The position numbers and the translations under genes are program-made. Positions 36,201 to 44,151 of a stretch of DNA of 64,000 nt are shown here, one piece after another (the first letter of the stretch is position 1; the number at the start of each line of letters is the position of its first letter). Source of the DNA: Roseibium aggregatum IAM 12614 (GTDB lineage: Bacteria; Pseudomonadota; Alphaproteobacteria; Rhizobiales; Stappiaceae); the NCBI RefSeq assembly GCF_000168975.1, contig NZ_AAUW01000018.1, positions 1 through 64,000 of the forward strand, written 5' to 3'. The notes under the pieces are model-generated. The model was not told the origin of the DNA, did no database searches, and saw only the letters and a list, made by a program, of their open reading frames with translations.

Positions 36201-37793
36201 CTGGGCGACACGCTCTACATCTCGGTCGAAGGCAACGGTTCGCCGGCCTATTCGGAAGGCGATATTCCCGATGGCGTCGACATAAGTAGCCTTCTGACGG
36301 CCGGCAACTTCGACTTCACCAGCGGAACGGCACTGGACAACATCTTCTCCGTACCGAAGGGCGAAGACGGCAACGTCGAGTTCACCTATGCCTACAACGG
36401 CTCGGCCAATCTCGACTGGCTGGCGGACGGCGAAACGCTGACCCTGACGTTCGACGTGAAGGTCAGTGACCGGAACTGGTTCCCGGAAGGCACCGACACC
36501 ACCCAGATCACCATCACGATCACCGGTACCAATGACGGACCGGTCTTCTCTGGCGGTGTCTTCGAAGGTGCGATCGAGGAAGCCAATTCGCCGGCAGAAC
36601 TCGAGACATCCGGTGAAGTCTTCTTCTCCGACCTCGACCTGTCCGACACGCCGGAAGTGACCGCTCAGTTCACCTCTGTCGAACCCGTCGCGGGCAGTGG
36701 CTTCACGCTGACCGAAGACCAGAAGGTTGCCTTCGCGAATGCACTGACGGTGCAGCAAGCGGGCGGTTCCACCAACAACGGAAGCGCCACCTGGACCTTT
36801 GCAATCGCCGCAACGGCACTCGACTTCCTCGCCCAAGGCGAACAGCTGGAAGTCAAGTACCTCTTGACCGTTACGGACGACAGCGGAGAGACGGATACTC
36901 GGGAAGTCATGGTTGTCGTCACCGGCACCAACGATGATCCGACAATCGTCTCTGCGGATATCCTGGGCGAGGTGACGGAAGCCGGTGTCGACGAAGCAGG
37001 GACCGATGTCACTTCTGGCCAGATTGTCGGCGCAGATGTCGACATCCGGGACGTTCTGACCTACTCCGCCTCTGTTGTAGACGGAGCACTGGGTCACTTC
37101 AGCATTGATGAGGACACCGGTGAATGGACCTACACCATTGACCAGTCCAACGCCAATGTTCAGGCACTCAACGAAGGCGACAGTGTTGAGGAAGTCTACA
37201 CGGTAACGGTTTCCGACAACAACGGCGGCACCGTCACCACGGACGTAACCATCACCATCAACGGCACGAACGACGCCCCGACCATTGAGAATTACACGGG
37301 CTCGTTCACTGTGGTGCACAGCAACACAGACAACGAGGAAAGCAGCTTCAATCTTCTCGAGCTGCTGAATGCCAATGACGTTGACGATGGCGAGACTGAA
37401 ACGCTCCAGATCGACGAGATCACCGGTACTTTGAGCCTGGCAATTGCAGGCCATCAGGTGACCCTCGACATTGCCGATCTGGAAGCTGCCGGCCTTCTGA
37501 ATATCGGCGAGGCTGATGGCAGTGTCACCTTCACCCAGAACCTGGAACGTATTATGGCCCAGGTGATGGACAAGGGCGAAACCGCCAACATGTCCGGCAC
37601 TGTCACCGTCAAGGATGTCCATGACGCCGTCTCCAACTCCGCGGACTTCGATATCGAACTGTCGGTGGATCCGGACAAGACGAACACCTTCGGTGGTGAC
37701 GACTGGACCACTGCGGACGGTGCCGGTGAGATCCCCGAGATGCTCGTCCCGACATTTGGTGAAGACGGCGATCACGGTCCAGTGATCGTCTGA
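33273..37793 (+). CDS. Large VCBS-repeat protein, probable type I secretion substrate
   Basis: Acidic protein of 1506 aa without a Sec signal. Residues 1-40 are a short leader (MPNNVNLSEFFDSIRATLAE). Residues about 55-200 hold degenerate RTX-type calcium-binding turns (GNDMLVGYGSIDILLGSDD, GNGGSDIIDGRGG). From about 355 there are eight VCBS/cadherin-like domain ends with the (G)TNDxP motif, such as ITGTNDVPTL. Two copies of a 430-residue-spaced block are identical. The C-terminus is acidic and ends in hydrophobic VIV, a plausible uncleaved export signal. ATG 33273 is preferred over GTG 33258 because GAGGAA lies seven bases before it. The ABC exporter and adaptor follow. Likely a secreted or surface adhesin; no LapG-type retention cleavage motif was seen. 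Confidence 0.9.
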   Translation: MPNNVNLSEFFDSIRATLAEIKSNTSSVNDIEVVGTYIEEDGSDPAPDVSSINFVNGTTGDDVPLNGSEGLDLVLARSGNDMLVGYGSIDILLGSDDVDTIDYSYLNDTENGIFIDLRSGIAVSKGGDIDLLSSIENAIGTVNDDVMLGNGLNNIFFGNGGSDIIDGRGGNKDVAQFVGKAEDYDIKTNEDGSVSITKDGDTTTLYNIELVQFGEGSEVGDIHLFSVTDGALVAHNDAIDVTETTDDDESEVAATFNVLGNDDEIGETGGQVITQLAFKTAGGAIINVDAVADADGMLEVEGKYGTLLLNVETGEASYVYSEEANRLADGQKGVDTFVYQVVGGDKAEFKVTVTGSNDAPTIGDDISLNFVPIVEWPGTEDAGYVHSRSGVFEVHDPDTVVNPDNFQVIISEPNLTLASGAGDILEMPGDIYASLTAKDSNFFIWTFDQFDDEGRVTYSYKVQDKAIDFLAEGDALTIEYTLTVQDKNDPDSFVERPVTVTIIGTNDQPEILVEQSVLDFAVDEDLNANPQNIGELTGNIVVDDPDLGDTLYISVEGNGSPAYSEGDIPDGVDISSLLTAGNFDFTSGTALDNIFSVPKGEDGNVEFTYAYNGSANLDWLADGETLTLTFDVKVSDRNWFPEGTDTTQITITITGTNDVPTLTAVDVSGSIVEGDPSTLSDTGSIEFTDLDLSDTPTATFAVKSVEGLDGVGLTPSQIANIQAGFGLSADPGNANNGTINWSYSVAEEHLDFLAAGEKVEVVYTVTVDDGNGGVVDQDVTITITGTNDAPTIGNDLSLNFLPIVEWPGTEDAGYVHSRSGVFEVHDPDTVVNPDNFQVIISEPNLTLASGAGDILEMPGDIYASLTAKDSNFFIWTFDQFDDEGRVTYSYKVQDKAIDFLAEGDALTIEYTLTVQDKNDPDSFVERPVTVTIIGTNDQPEILVEQSVLDFAVDEDLNANPQNIGELTGNIVVDDPDLGDTLYISVEGNGSPAYSEGDIPDGVDISSLLTAGNFDFTSGTALDNIFSVPKGEDGNVEFTYAYNGSANLDWLADGETLTLTFDVKVSDRNWFPEGTDTTQITITITGTNDGPVFSGGVFEGAIEEANSPAELETSGEVFFSDLDLSDTPEVTAQFTSVEPVAGSGFTLTEDQKVAFANALTVQQAGGSTNNGSATWTFAIAATALDFLAQGEQLEVKYLLTVTDDSGETDTREVMVVVTGTNDDPTIVSADILGEVTEAGVDEAGTDVTSGQIVGADVDIRDVLTYSASVVDGALGHFSIDEDTGEWTYTIDQSNANVQALNEGDSVEEVYTVTVSDNNGGTVTTDVTITINGTNDAPTIENYTGSFTVVHSNTDNEESSFNLLELLNANDVDDGETETLQIDEITGTLSLAIAGHQVTLDIADLEAAGLLNIGEADGSVTFTQNLERIMAQVMDKGETANMSGTVTVKDVHDAVSNSADFDIELSVDPDKTNTFGGDDWTTADGAGEIPEMLVPTFGEDGDHGPVIV
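34422..35227 (+). repeat. 806-bp perfect direct repeat, copy 1
   Basis: Identical to 35712-36517 base for base as far as I could compare, 1290 bp (430 codons) apart. It encodes two VCBS-type domains. Near-identity extends about 85 bp to the left with scattered changes and a few bases to the right. Confidence 0.88.
35712..36517 (+). repeat. 806-bp perfect direct repeat, copy 2
   Basis: Second copy; the first flanking mismatches are C34421/T35711 on the left and C35228/G36518 on the right. Absence of even silent changes over 806 bp points to a recent duplication or ongoing gene conversion, and predicts domain loss by recombination. Confidence 0.88.
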
Positions 37794-37806
37794 TCCTGAG
37801 ATTGCT

Positions 37807-37838
37807 GGAGAGGGCGCAAGCGCCCTCTCCTCCCTTTT
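37807..37838 (+). terminator. Terminator or attenuator between the VCBS gene and its exporter genes
   Basis: Ten-bp perfect stem GGAGAGGGCG/CGCCCTCTCC (37807-37816 with 37821-37830), loop CAAG, then TCCCTTTT and further T-rich sequence. It leaves only 22 bp before the exporter ATG, too little for a full promoter, so partial read-through is likely needed. Confidence 0.8.
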
Positions 37839-37860
37839 ATTTATTTTTTGGAGAGTCTTC

Positions 37861-39633
37861 ATGGCTGTGCGCAGCGCAAGGGAAAGCGTTTATCCCGCTC
37901 TCAAGGTCTATCGCTCTTCCTGGGCCGGCTTTTTTGCCGTTGGTTTCTTTTCGATCTTTGTCAATCTCGGCACCCTCGCTTCACCTCTCTACATGCAGCA
38001 GATCTTCGACCGGGTGATGCAGAGCGGCCACATCGAGACCCTCGTCTTTCTGACAATGATCGTGATTTTCTTTCTGGCAGTGATTGCCGTTCTTGATGCA
38101 ATCCGGGGGTCCATCCTCGCCAGCATTGCGAAATGGTGGGACGAAACCGTCCACGCCGATCTGCTGCATGCCGTCATCCAGACGGCAAGGTCCACCGGCA
38201 GATCCCACTCTCATGCCATGAACGACCTGGCAACCATTCGCCAGTTCGTCGGCAGTTCAAGCGTACTGCCTTTCTTCGACGGGCCATGGGTTCCCTTCTT
38301 TGTCGGCGCTATCATTCTCATACACCCTGCCCTTGGCTTCGTCGCCATCGCGGCAGGTGTGCTGCTTGTGATAATCGCAGGTATAAACGACACGGTCACC
38401 CGCCGCCGGATGGCCGGCGCTGCGGCGGCTCGCGTGCGGGCACAGCAGACAATTGACATCGCCACGCAGCACGCGGAAAGCGTCTACTGCATGGGCATGC
38501 TGCCTGGCGTTCTCGCCCGCTACCGGAACGACAACGAACTGGTGGCCAACTCGACTTTCAGCGTCGCCTCCTTTTCAGCGAAGACCGCCGCTGTCACCAA
38601 GTTCATCCGCTTCACCGCGCAGATCAGCGTCTTGGGTCTCGGGGCCTATTTTGCAACGCTCGGTGAAATTACGCCGGGTGGCATGATTGCAGCGTCAATC
38701 ATCATGGGGCGCGCGCTTGCACCTGCCGAGCAGGCTATCGGCGCCTGGCGAGGCATCGTCGGCGCTATGCAGTCTCATCGCCGACTGAGAGATATTTTCC
38801 TGGCGGCCCCGCTCCACTTCGAGAAGACCCAGCAGCCAAACCCCAGCGGCCGCCTGCAGCTCAAAGGTGTCAATCTGCTCGTTTCAGGCCAGGAACGGCC
38901 GTTGCTGCGCAACATCACGATCGACATCAAGCCGGCTACCCTGAACGCAATCGTTGGCCATTCCGGGTCTGGCAAGAGCACCTTGTGCAAATTGCTTATC
39001 GGCGCGATGGATCCGAGTTCCGGTTCAGTGCGTCTTGACGGTGTTGCCATGGGCAACTGGGACCCGCAACAGCTTGGTCGGAATATCGGCTACCTGTCGC
39101 AGTCCGTGGAACTGCTCCACGGCACCGTGAAGGAAAACATCGCCCGGATGGGCGAGCCGGACGACGAAAAGGTTGTGGCTGCCGCGCGGCTTGCTGGCTG
39201 CCACGACATGATCAACGGATTACCGAACGGCTACGAAACCATGATCGGCCCGGGCGGACTTCGCCTGTCCGGGGGGCAGGCTCAGCGGGTCGGTCTGGCC
39301 AGGGCGATCTACAACCTGCCAAAGCTGATCATTCTCGATGAACCGAACTCCAACCTGGACAGCGAGGGCGAAGCGTCGCTTCAGGAGTGTCTCGTTCTCC
39401 TTCGGGAAAAAGGTTGCACGGTCATCATCGTCAGCCACAGGCCGTCGGCTCTTTCGAAGGTCGATCTGATTATCACCCTCGCGGACGGCGCAATTCAGAA
39501 GACCCAAACCGGCGAGGAGTTCATGAAGCACGCCATTCGTCCGGTCAGCGATATCCTGCAGAAACTTGGCAAGATCCAGCCAGCGAAAGCAAAAGGCGCT
39601 TCACCAGCCACCGATACACAGGGAGGTCAGTGA
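37861..39633 (+). CDS. Type I secretion ABC exporter (PrtD family)
   Basis: Fused membrane/ATPase exporter of 590 aa. Six hydrophobic segments are spread over 20-300, beginning AGFFAVGFFSIFVNLGTLAS, with PLYMQQIFDRVM typical of the PrtD type. The ATPase has Walker A GHSGSGKST, signature LSGGQAQRVGLARA and Walker B LIILDEPNSNLD (SNLD is typical of type I secretion). No N-terminal C39 peptidase or HlyB-like domain, consistent with a substrate that is not cleaved. RBS GGAGAG lies five bases before the ATG. Confidence 0.94.
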   Translation: MAVRSARESVYPALKVYRSSWAGFFAVGFFSIFVNLGTLASPLYMQQIFDRVMQSGHIETLVFLTMIVIFFLAVIAVLDAIRGSILASIAKWWDETVHADLLHAVIQTARSTGRSHSHAMNDLATIRQFVGSSSVLPFFDGPWVPFFVGAIILIHPALGFVAIAAGVLLVIIAGINDTVTRRRMAGAAAARVRAQQTIDIATQHAESVYCMGMLPGVLARYRNDNELVANSTFSVASFSAKTAAVTKFIRFTAQISVLGLGAYFATLGEITPGGMIAASIIMGRALAPAEQAIGAWRGIVGAMQSHRRLRDIFLAAPLHFEKTQQPNPSGRLQLKGVNLLVSGQERPLLRNITIDIKPATLNAIVGHSGSGKSTLCKLLIGAMDPSSGSVRLDGVAMGNWDPQQLGRNIGYLSQSVELLHGTVKENIARMGEPDDEKVVAAARLAGCHDMINGLPNGYETMIGPGGLRLSGGQAQRVGLARAIYNLPKLIILDEPNSNLDSEGEASLQECLVLLREKGCTVIIVSHRPSALSKVDLIITLADGAIQKTQTGEEFMKHAIRPVSDILQKLGKIQPAKAKGASPATDTQGGQ

Positions 39634-40958
39634 TGAACAAGCAACCTAACCCGGCGTCGTTGCTCCGCCGCTCCATTCGATTTCATTGGGCCCTGGGTTT
39701 CCTCGTCGTCGCAATTTGTTTCTTCGGCACGGGGATCTGGGCAAGTCTCGCGGAACTGTCGTCGGCCGCTATCGCTGCCGGCAAGGTCAGCCCGGACGGA
39801 AGTTTGCGCGTGGTGCAGCATCTCGAAGGCGGCATAGTGCGCGAGCTCAATGTCAAAGAGGGTGATTTCGTCAAGGACGGTCAGGTGCTCATGGTTCTTG
39901 ACCAGGCCCTGGCGACGGCGAACTACCTGTCGATCTATCGCAAGCACCAGCGTTATTCGGTGACCAGAGACCGGTTGCTGGCGCAGGAGCGCGGCGATGA
40001 ATACTTCGAGGTGAAGATGCCGTCGGTGATGTCAGTGGACAAAAGTTACAGGCAGTTCGTCGACAACGAGATTACGAAATTCAAGGTACGGCGCGAGCTT
40101 CTCGATAGACAGACCAAGACCTATCGCGTGCAGGCTGGCCAGGTTGAAGCGGAGATCAAAAGTCTTGAGGCTCAGATCGACGGCATGGACGAGCAGATCG
40201 TGCTGCTGGATCAGGAGCTTGAAAGCAAGAAAGTCCTGATGAAAAAGGGTCTCATGCGGCAGCCTGAACTTCTGGCTTTGCAACGCAAGCGGGCAGAGTT
40301 GTGGTCAGAGCGCAATGCCATCGGATCAACGATCGCCCGTGCCCGGCAGAAGATCGAGGAAATCAAGATTGCAGAGCTGACGTCCGTCAGCGAGGAACGT
40401 GAGAAGGTTGCCAAGGAACTGTCGGAGATCAACGCCGAGATCGCTCAGGCCGACGAGGCGCTTTCTGCAACTTCCGACATTCTGAGCCGTACGGAGATCA
40501 TCTCCCCGATCGAAGGACGGGTGCTCAAGGTCAACTACAAGACGGTTGGCGGTGTCGTACGTCCGGGCGAACCAATCATCACCATCGTTCCTGAAAACGA
40601 GGAACTGATCCTCGATACGCGCCTGCGGACATCCGACATCGACAACGTCATGATCGGGATGGGTGCCAAGGTTCAGCTCACGTCCTTCATGGGGCGGCAC
40701 ATGAAGCCCTTGAAAGGGCACGTCTTCCAGGTCGGCGCCGATGCTGAAACCGACGATCAGACGGGAGAGCAGTACTACACGGTGCGGGTCCGGGTCACAT
40801 CCGACGACATCCTGGCGGCCGGAGGCGGCTTTGAGCTGGTGCCGGGCATGCCCGCGCAGGTCTTCATCCAGACAGGAGCCCATACACCGATGCGCTATCT
40901 CCTGGATCCTGTGCTGCAGTCCTTCGGACGAGCTTTCCGGGAAGAACGTGTTCTGTAA
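39633..40958 (+). CDS. Type I secretion membrane fusion protein (HlyD family)
   Basis: Periplasmic adaptor of 441 aa that links the ABC exporter to a TolC-like outer-membrane channel. One N-terminal membrane helix (FHWALGFLVVAICFFGTGIW), a lipoyl half-motif (HLEGGIVRELNVKEGDFVKD), a long coiled coil at about 130-300, the second lipoyl half (RTEIISPIEGRVLKV) and a beta-barrel end. The ATG at 39633 shares its A with the exporter TGA stop (TGATG). No outer-membrane channel gene is present; TolC is usually encoded elsewhere. Confidence 0.93.
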   Translation: MNKQPNPASLLRRSIRFHWALGFLVVAICFFGTGIWASLAELSSAAIAAGKVSPDGSLRVVQHLEGGIVRELNVKEGDFVKDGQVLMVLDQALATANYLSIYRKHQRYSVTRDRLLAQERGDEYFEVKMPSVMSVDKSYRQFVDNEITKFKVRRELLDRQTKTYRVQAGQVEAEIKSLEAQIDGMDEQIVLLDQELESKKVLMKKGLMRQPELLALQRKRAELWSERNAIGSTIARARQKIEEIKIAELTSVSEEREKVAKELSEINAEIAQADEALSATSDILSRTEIISPIEGRVLKVNYKTVGGVVRPGEPIITIVPENEELILDTRLRTSDIDNVMIGMGAKVQLTSFMGRHMKPLKGHVFQVGADAETDDQTGEQYYTVRVRVTSDDILAAGGGFELVPGMPAQVFIQTGAHTPMRYLLDPVLQSFGRAFREERVL

Positions 40959-41045
40959 CAGGAAAGCGTCGAGCAGTTGAGGCTGACGGTTGTCAGTCCT
41001 GGCGCGAGCACAAGTCTCAGTGTCAGGACACAACATCGCTCGAGG

Positions 41046-41081
41046 AAAATCACGCCGGGGGCATGCCGCCGGCGTGATTTT
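41046..41081. terminator. Bidirectional terminator after the secretion operon
   Basis: Thirteen-bp perfect stem AAAATCACGCCGG/CCGGCGTGATTTT (41046-41058 with 41069-41081) and a ten-base loop. The A and T ends make it work in both directions, serving the hlyD-like gene and the minus-strand genes. Confidence 0.88.
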
Positions 41082-41191
41082 CGTAAAAACCCGGAGCTGT
41101 ATATGGGCCACAAGATCTGGATGCCTTGCCGTGGCAGCGGTTAAAAGTCCAAAGCAGCAGGACGCTCAAGGCCAAGTCGGGACGTTTCTAT

Positions 41192-41554
41192 CTAGAACCC
41201 CAGTGCGATACCGTCCTTGCGGGATTCCGAGGCACCGGTGAGAGTGCCGTTTTCCCAGTCGATCCGGATAACCTGAGCGCCCCCGATAGGATCCGGAGAC
41301 GGAACCAGCTTGAAACCCCGGCGCTCAAGTTCCGTAGCGACCGCCGGCGGAACGGTGTGCTCGGCTTCAACGCGCGTGTCGTTGCCTCCGACCGGAATAA
41401 GCCGGGGCAGATCAATGGCCTCCTGCAGGTCCATGCCGTAGTCGAATATCTTGGACACAAGATGAGCGTGGCCCATGGCCTGATAGTAGCCGCCCATGAC
41501 GCCGAAGGACATTTCGGTGCGGCCGTCGCGGGTGACCATGCCGGGACTGGCGTG
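41192..41554 (-). pseudogene. Remnant of gamma-glutamyltransferase (C-terminal end only)
   Basis: About 115 codons match the end of the small subunit: GVMGGYYQAMGHAHLVSKIF, DLQEAIDLPRL, GAQVIRIDWENGTLTGASES, RKDGIALGF. Upstream the similarity holds as far as RHASPGMVTRDGR and then stops at about 41555, with an in-frame TGA shortly beyond. The catalytic threonine and all of the large subunit are missing, so it is non-functional. Confidence 0.8.
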
Positions 41555-41862
41555 TCTAGCAGTCTGTCAAGCTAATTCAGGCCCGGCTTCCAGCAATTGA
41601 TAAGCTGAGCCTGCGTCTGGCCCTTAAGCACAAGGCGTCTGCCCCGAAACTGAAACGTCAGACCGGGGATCACCGCAAAAGCGGCTGTTAGAGAGGCAGA
41701 TGATCAATCAGATGGTTTGAAAGCGAGCGAAGTTCCGCGGAGCTGCCGGAATGTAACGAAGGCTTTCGCGGAGCGTGGTCAGACGCCCCGCAAGTGTCTC
41801 TCTGACAGAGGTCGCCTGATATAAGTCGGCCAAGATATGCGCTACCGCGAGCCACATCCAAC
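41555..41862. other. Scar region beside the gamma-glutamyltransferase remnant
   Basis: 308 bp of unexplained sequence where the transferase is cut. On the minus strand one frame ends LTFQFRGRRLVLKG then QTQAQLINCWKPGLN and a stop at about 41571; another, ending at 41708, reads ENAALGWMWLAVAHILADLY and overlaps the GH28-like 3' end. They could be tails of vanished mobile-element genes, but I recognise no transposase and find no pair of terminal inverted repeats. Confidence 0.4.
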
Positions 41863-43197
41863 CTAGAGCGGCGTTTTCGAAGCCGTAACCTGTTGTTGCC
41901 GGTTCCATCCCGCAGGCAAGGGCTCGGGCCGCTCGATCCGGACATCCTCGCACTGAAGGCTGTCCACATTGAGCGCAAAAAGGCCCGGCAGACCGTCCGG
42001 ATAGGCGAAAAGGCCGAGCACCGCTCCCAAAGCGTCCTTGACGTAGGCATTGGCCCGGCCGCTGACGTCTTTCGCCGGCGCAAGATCATGCGCGGTCGGG
42101 CGCAAATCGTAGCGTTCGCCGGTGCCAAGCAGACCGGGCCGCTGCTGAAGGTTGATCCGGCGCAACACAAGGCCTTTGATTCCGGCATTACAGAGCGCGG
42201 CAAGATTGATAGCACCTTCCATGGTGCCGGAAATATCTTCAAAAAGAACGTCAGAGACCGCCCCGGCGGGCGCTTCGGGTCGACGATCGAGAACATTGAC
42301 GGTAATCGCCTCGCCGGAGCCCCAGAAGCCGTCCCGAGTTTCATGGCACTCGACCGTTATGCGCCGGAACGCAACACCGTCGATCTCACCGCCGTCGCGC
42401 GAGAAAATGCCCAATGCCCGGTTGGAGGAAACGACGTCGCAATCCGCGAATTCTATGTCTTTGAAATCGGAAAAGGATTCCGTCCCGATTTTCAGAGCGC
42501 AGCTTTGGCTCTCAATCCGGCATTTCCGAATGCGAATGGACCGGCATGGCCCGGTGGGAACACCGCTCGCCCGCCGGGTTGTCTTCAGCACGATGCCGTC
42601 GTCAGCAGTCGCGATGTTGGTGTTCTCGATGTCCACGTTGCTGCAGGAATCGATGACGATGCCATCCGTGTTCGGCATCAACCGGTCGTTTTCAATGGTG
42701 ACCCGAGCTATGCCAACCTGCTCGCAGGCGATGAAATGCAGCGTCCACATCGGCGAATTGCGAATGGTGATGTCTTCGATGTGCACATCCCGGCAGCCAT
42801 CGAACACCATCACACGGGGGCGCAGACGCGCGGGCAGATGCGTTCCCACGTCGTCAAGCTCGCCGGCAATGAAGTCGGCACCCGGTGCCTCGATGACACC
42901 CTTGCCGGTAATGCGAATGCCCTTGACGTCCTTGGCAACCAGCATTGCCCTGTCCGAGTCCTCGGCAATGACATCGACCGTGGTGGAGGCATAAGCGACA
43001 TAGTCGCCGGATGGTTTGAGGACAGCACCTTCGCAAAGATGAAGATGCACTCCGCTGCGCAACACGAGGCCGCCGGTCTGATAAACGCCGGCTTTCAGAA
43101 CGAGACGCTGACCGCTCTCGCTGGCCTGGTCGAGAGCAGCCTGAAGGCGAGCCGTCGCATCGCCTTCCTCTGAAGTGAACATGATGTCATGCGTCAT
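41863..43197 (-). CDS. GH28-like right-handed beta-helix protein
   Basis: Pectinase-fold protein of 444 aa. The beginning (MFTSEEGDATARLQAALDQA) and GVYQTGGLVLRSGVHLHLCE are typical of GH28 polygalacturonase relatives. Catalytic-region motifs NTDG (176-179) and ADDG (198-201) are present; the later Gly-His-Gly and Arg-Ile-Lys motifs are not recognisable (CALKIGTES occupies the first place), so substrate or even activity may differ. There is no signal peptide, so it would act inside the cell on imported oligosaccharides. Last gene of the minus-strand set under the ROK gene. Confidence 0.83.
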   Translation of the reverse strand: MTHDIMFTSEEGDATARLQAALDQASESGQRLVLKAGVYQTGGLVLRSGVHLHLCEGAVLKPSGDYVAYASTTVDVIAEDSDRAMLVAKDVKGIRITGKGVIEAPGADFIAGELDDVGTHLPARLRPRVMVFDGCRDVHIEDITIRNSPMWTLHFIACEQVGIARVTIENDRLMPNTDGIVIDSCSNVDIENTNIATADDGIVLKTTRRASGVPTGPCRSIRIRKCRIESQSCALKIGTESFSDFKDIEFADCDVVSSNRALGIFSRDGGEIDGVAFRRITVECHETRDGFWGSGEAITVNVLDRRPEAPAGAVSDVLFEDISGTMEGAINLAALCNAGIKGLVLRRINLQQRPGLLGTGERYDLRPTAHDLAPAKDVSGRANAYVKDALGAVLGLFAYPDGLPGLFALNVDSLQCEDVRIERPEPLPAGWNRQQQVTASKTPL

Positions 43198-43300
43198 GAT
43201 GAATGGGGTTCCGTGCAGCTATGGCGCCCGCAGGCACATTCGGTTCATCAAGCACGTTGCAGCCTCACGGCCGCGCGCAGTGCTCTTTTCAAGACCCGGT

Positions 43301-44089
43301 TCAACGGGGTTCTATCTGGGCCGGGGCTCCATCGGGGTGAACCCTTTGATAATAGTCGAAAAGCTGCAAACTGGCCGCCGCCTCCCGGTCGAGCAGCATG
43401 GTCGCGTGCCTGTGCAGTTGTAGTGCGGACGCCGGACAGGTCGCCGCAAGTGGCCCCTCGATAGCCTTTGCAACCGGCTCCGCTTTTGACGCCCCGATTG
43501 CCAGAAGAACACAGTGCCTTGCGTCCAGGATTGTCCCGATCCCCATGGTCAGCGCGTAATGCGGCACGTCTTCCAGTCTGTCGAAAAACGGCGCATTCGC
43601 CTCTCGCGTATCCGCCGTCAGGGTTTTCACTCTCGTGCGGGAGGATAGGCTCGACGTCGGTTCGTTGAAGCCGATGTGTCCGTTTCGACCGATCCCCAGC
43701 AACTGAAGATCAATTCCACCAGAGGCCGCGATAGCTGTCTCATAGCGCCTGCATTCCGCCTCGGCGTCTTCACAGTCCCCTTTCGGCAGATGTGTTTTCG
43801 CCAGATCGATGCCGACCCGGCTGAACAGACGCTGACGCATGTAAGTGTGATAGCTCGCCGGATGCGCTGGCGGCAGGCCGAGATATTCGTCGAGGTTGAA
43901 ACTGCTGACACCTGCGAAGGAGACACCCGTCTTCCGCACGCCATCTGCCACCTGGTCGTAAACGGCTTCCATCGTGCCGCCCGTGGCAAGACCAAGAACC
44001 GCATCAGGCTTCAGCCGCACCTGGTCAAGCACAAGGCGTGCTGCTGCCGCGATGGCATCCTTGGCGTCAGGAAAAATCAGGACTTTCAT
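43301..44089 (-). CDS. nagB: Glucosamine-6-phosphate deaminase
   Basis: NagB of 262 aa, the usual length. Features: LGLATGGTMEAVYDQVADGV, SFNLDEYLGLPPAHPASYHT (active-site Asp and Glu region), GIGRNGHIGFNEP with the catalytic His, and a late MGIGTILDARHCVLLAIG. It converts glucosamine 6-phosphate to fructose 6-phosphate and ammonia. RBS GAGGA lies six bases before the ATG. No nagA is present in the window. Its presence implies that the sugar handled by this locus yields glucosamine 6-phosphate or a close analogue. Confidence 0.93.
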   Translation of the reverse strand: MKVLIFPDAKDAIAAAARLVLDQVRLKPDAVLGLATGGTMEAVYDQVADGVRKTGVSFAGVSSFNLDEYLGLPPAHPASYHTYMRQRLFSRVGIDLAKTHLPKGDCEDAEAECRRYETAIAASGGIDLQLLGIGRNGHIGFNEPTSSLSSRTRVKTLTADTREANAPFFDRLEDVPHYALTMGIGTILDARHCVLLAIGASKAEPVAKAIEGPLAATCPASALQLHRHATMLLDREAAASLQLFDYYQRVHPDGAPAQIEPR

Positions 44090-44151
44090 TCAAGATCCTC
44101 TTGGCCGGCTCCGGCTGGAGCCGGGTGACTTCTGCAATCCGCCCGGGGGTG

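Noticed and set aside
35322..37862. 846-codon open frame on the minus strand across the VCBS gene (and another at 33474-34865)
   Set aside because: Mirror of a strongly biased acidic repeat gene; the antisense product repeats with the same period and shows no independent motif or start signal.
41708..41953. Minus-strand frame (ENAALGWMWLAVAHIL) as a transposase gene
   Set aside because: Hydrophobic tail vaguely like a transposase end, but no catalytic motif or terminal repeats; recorded only as part of the scar.
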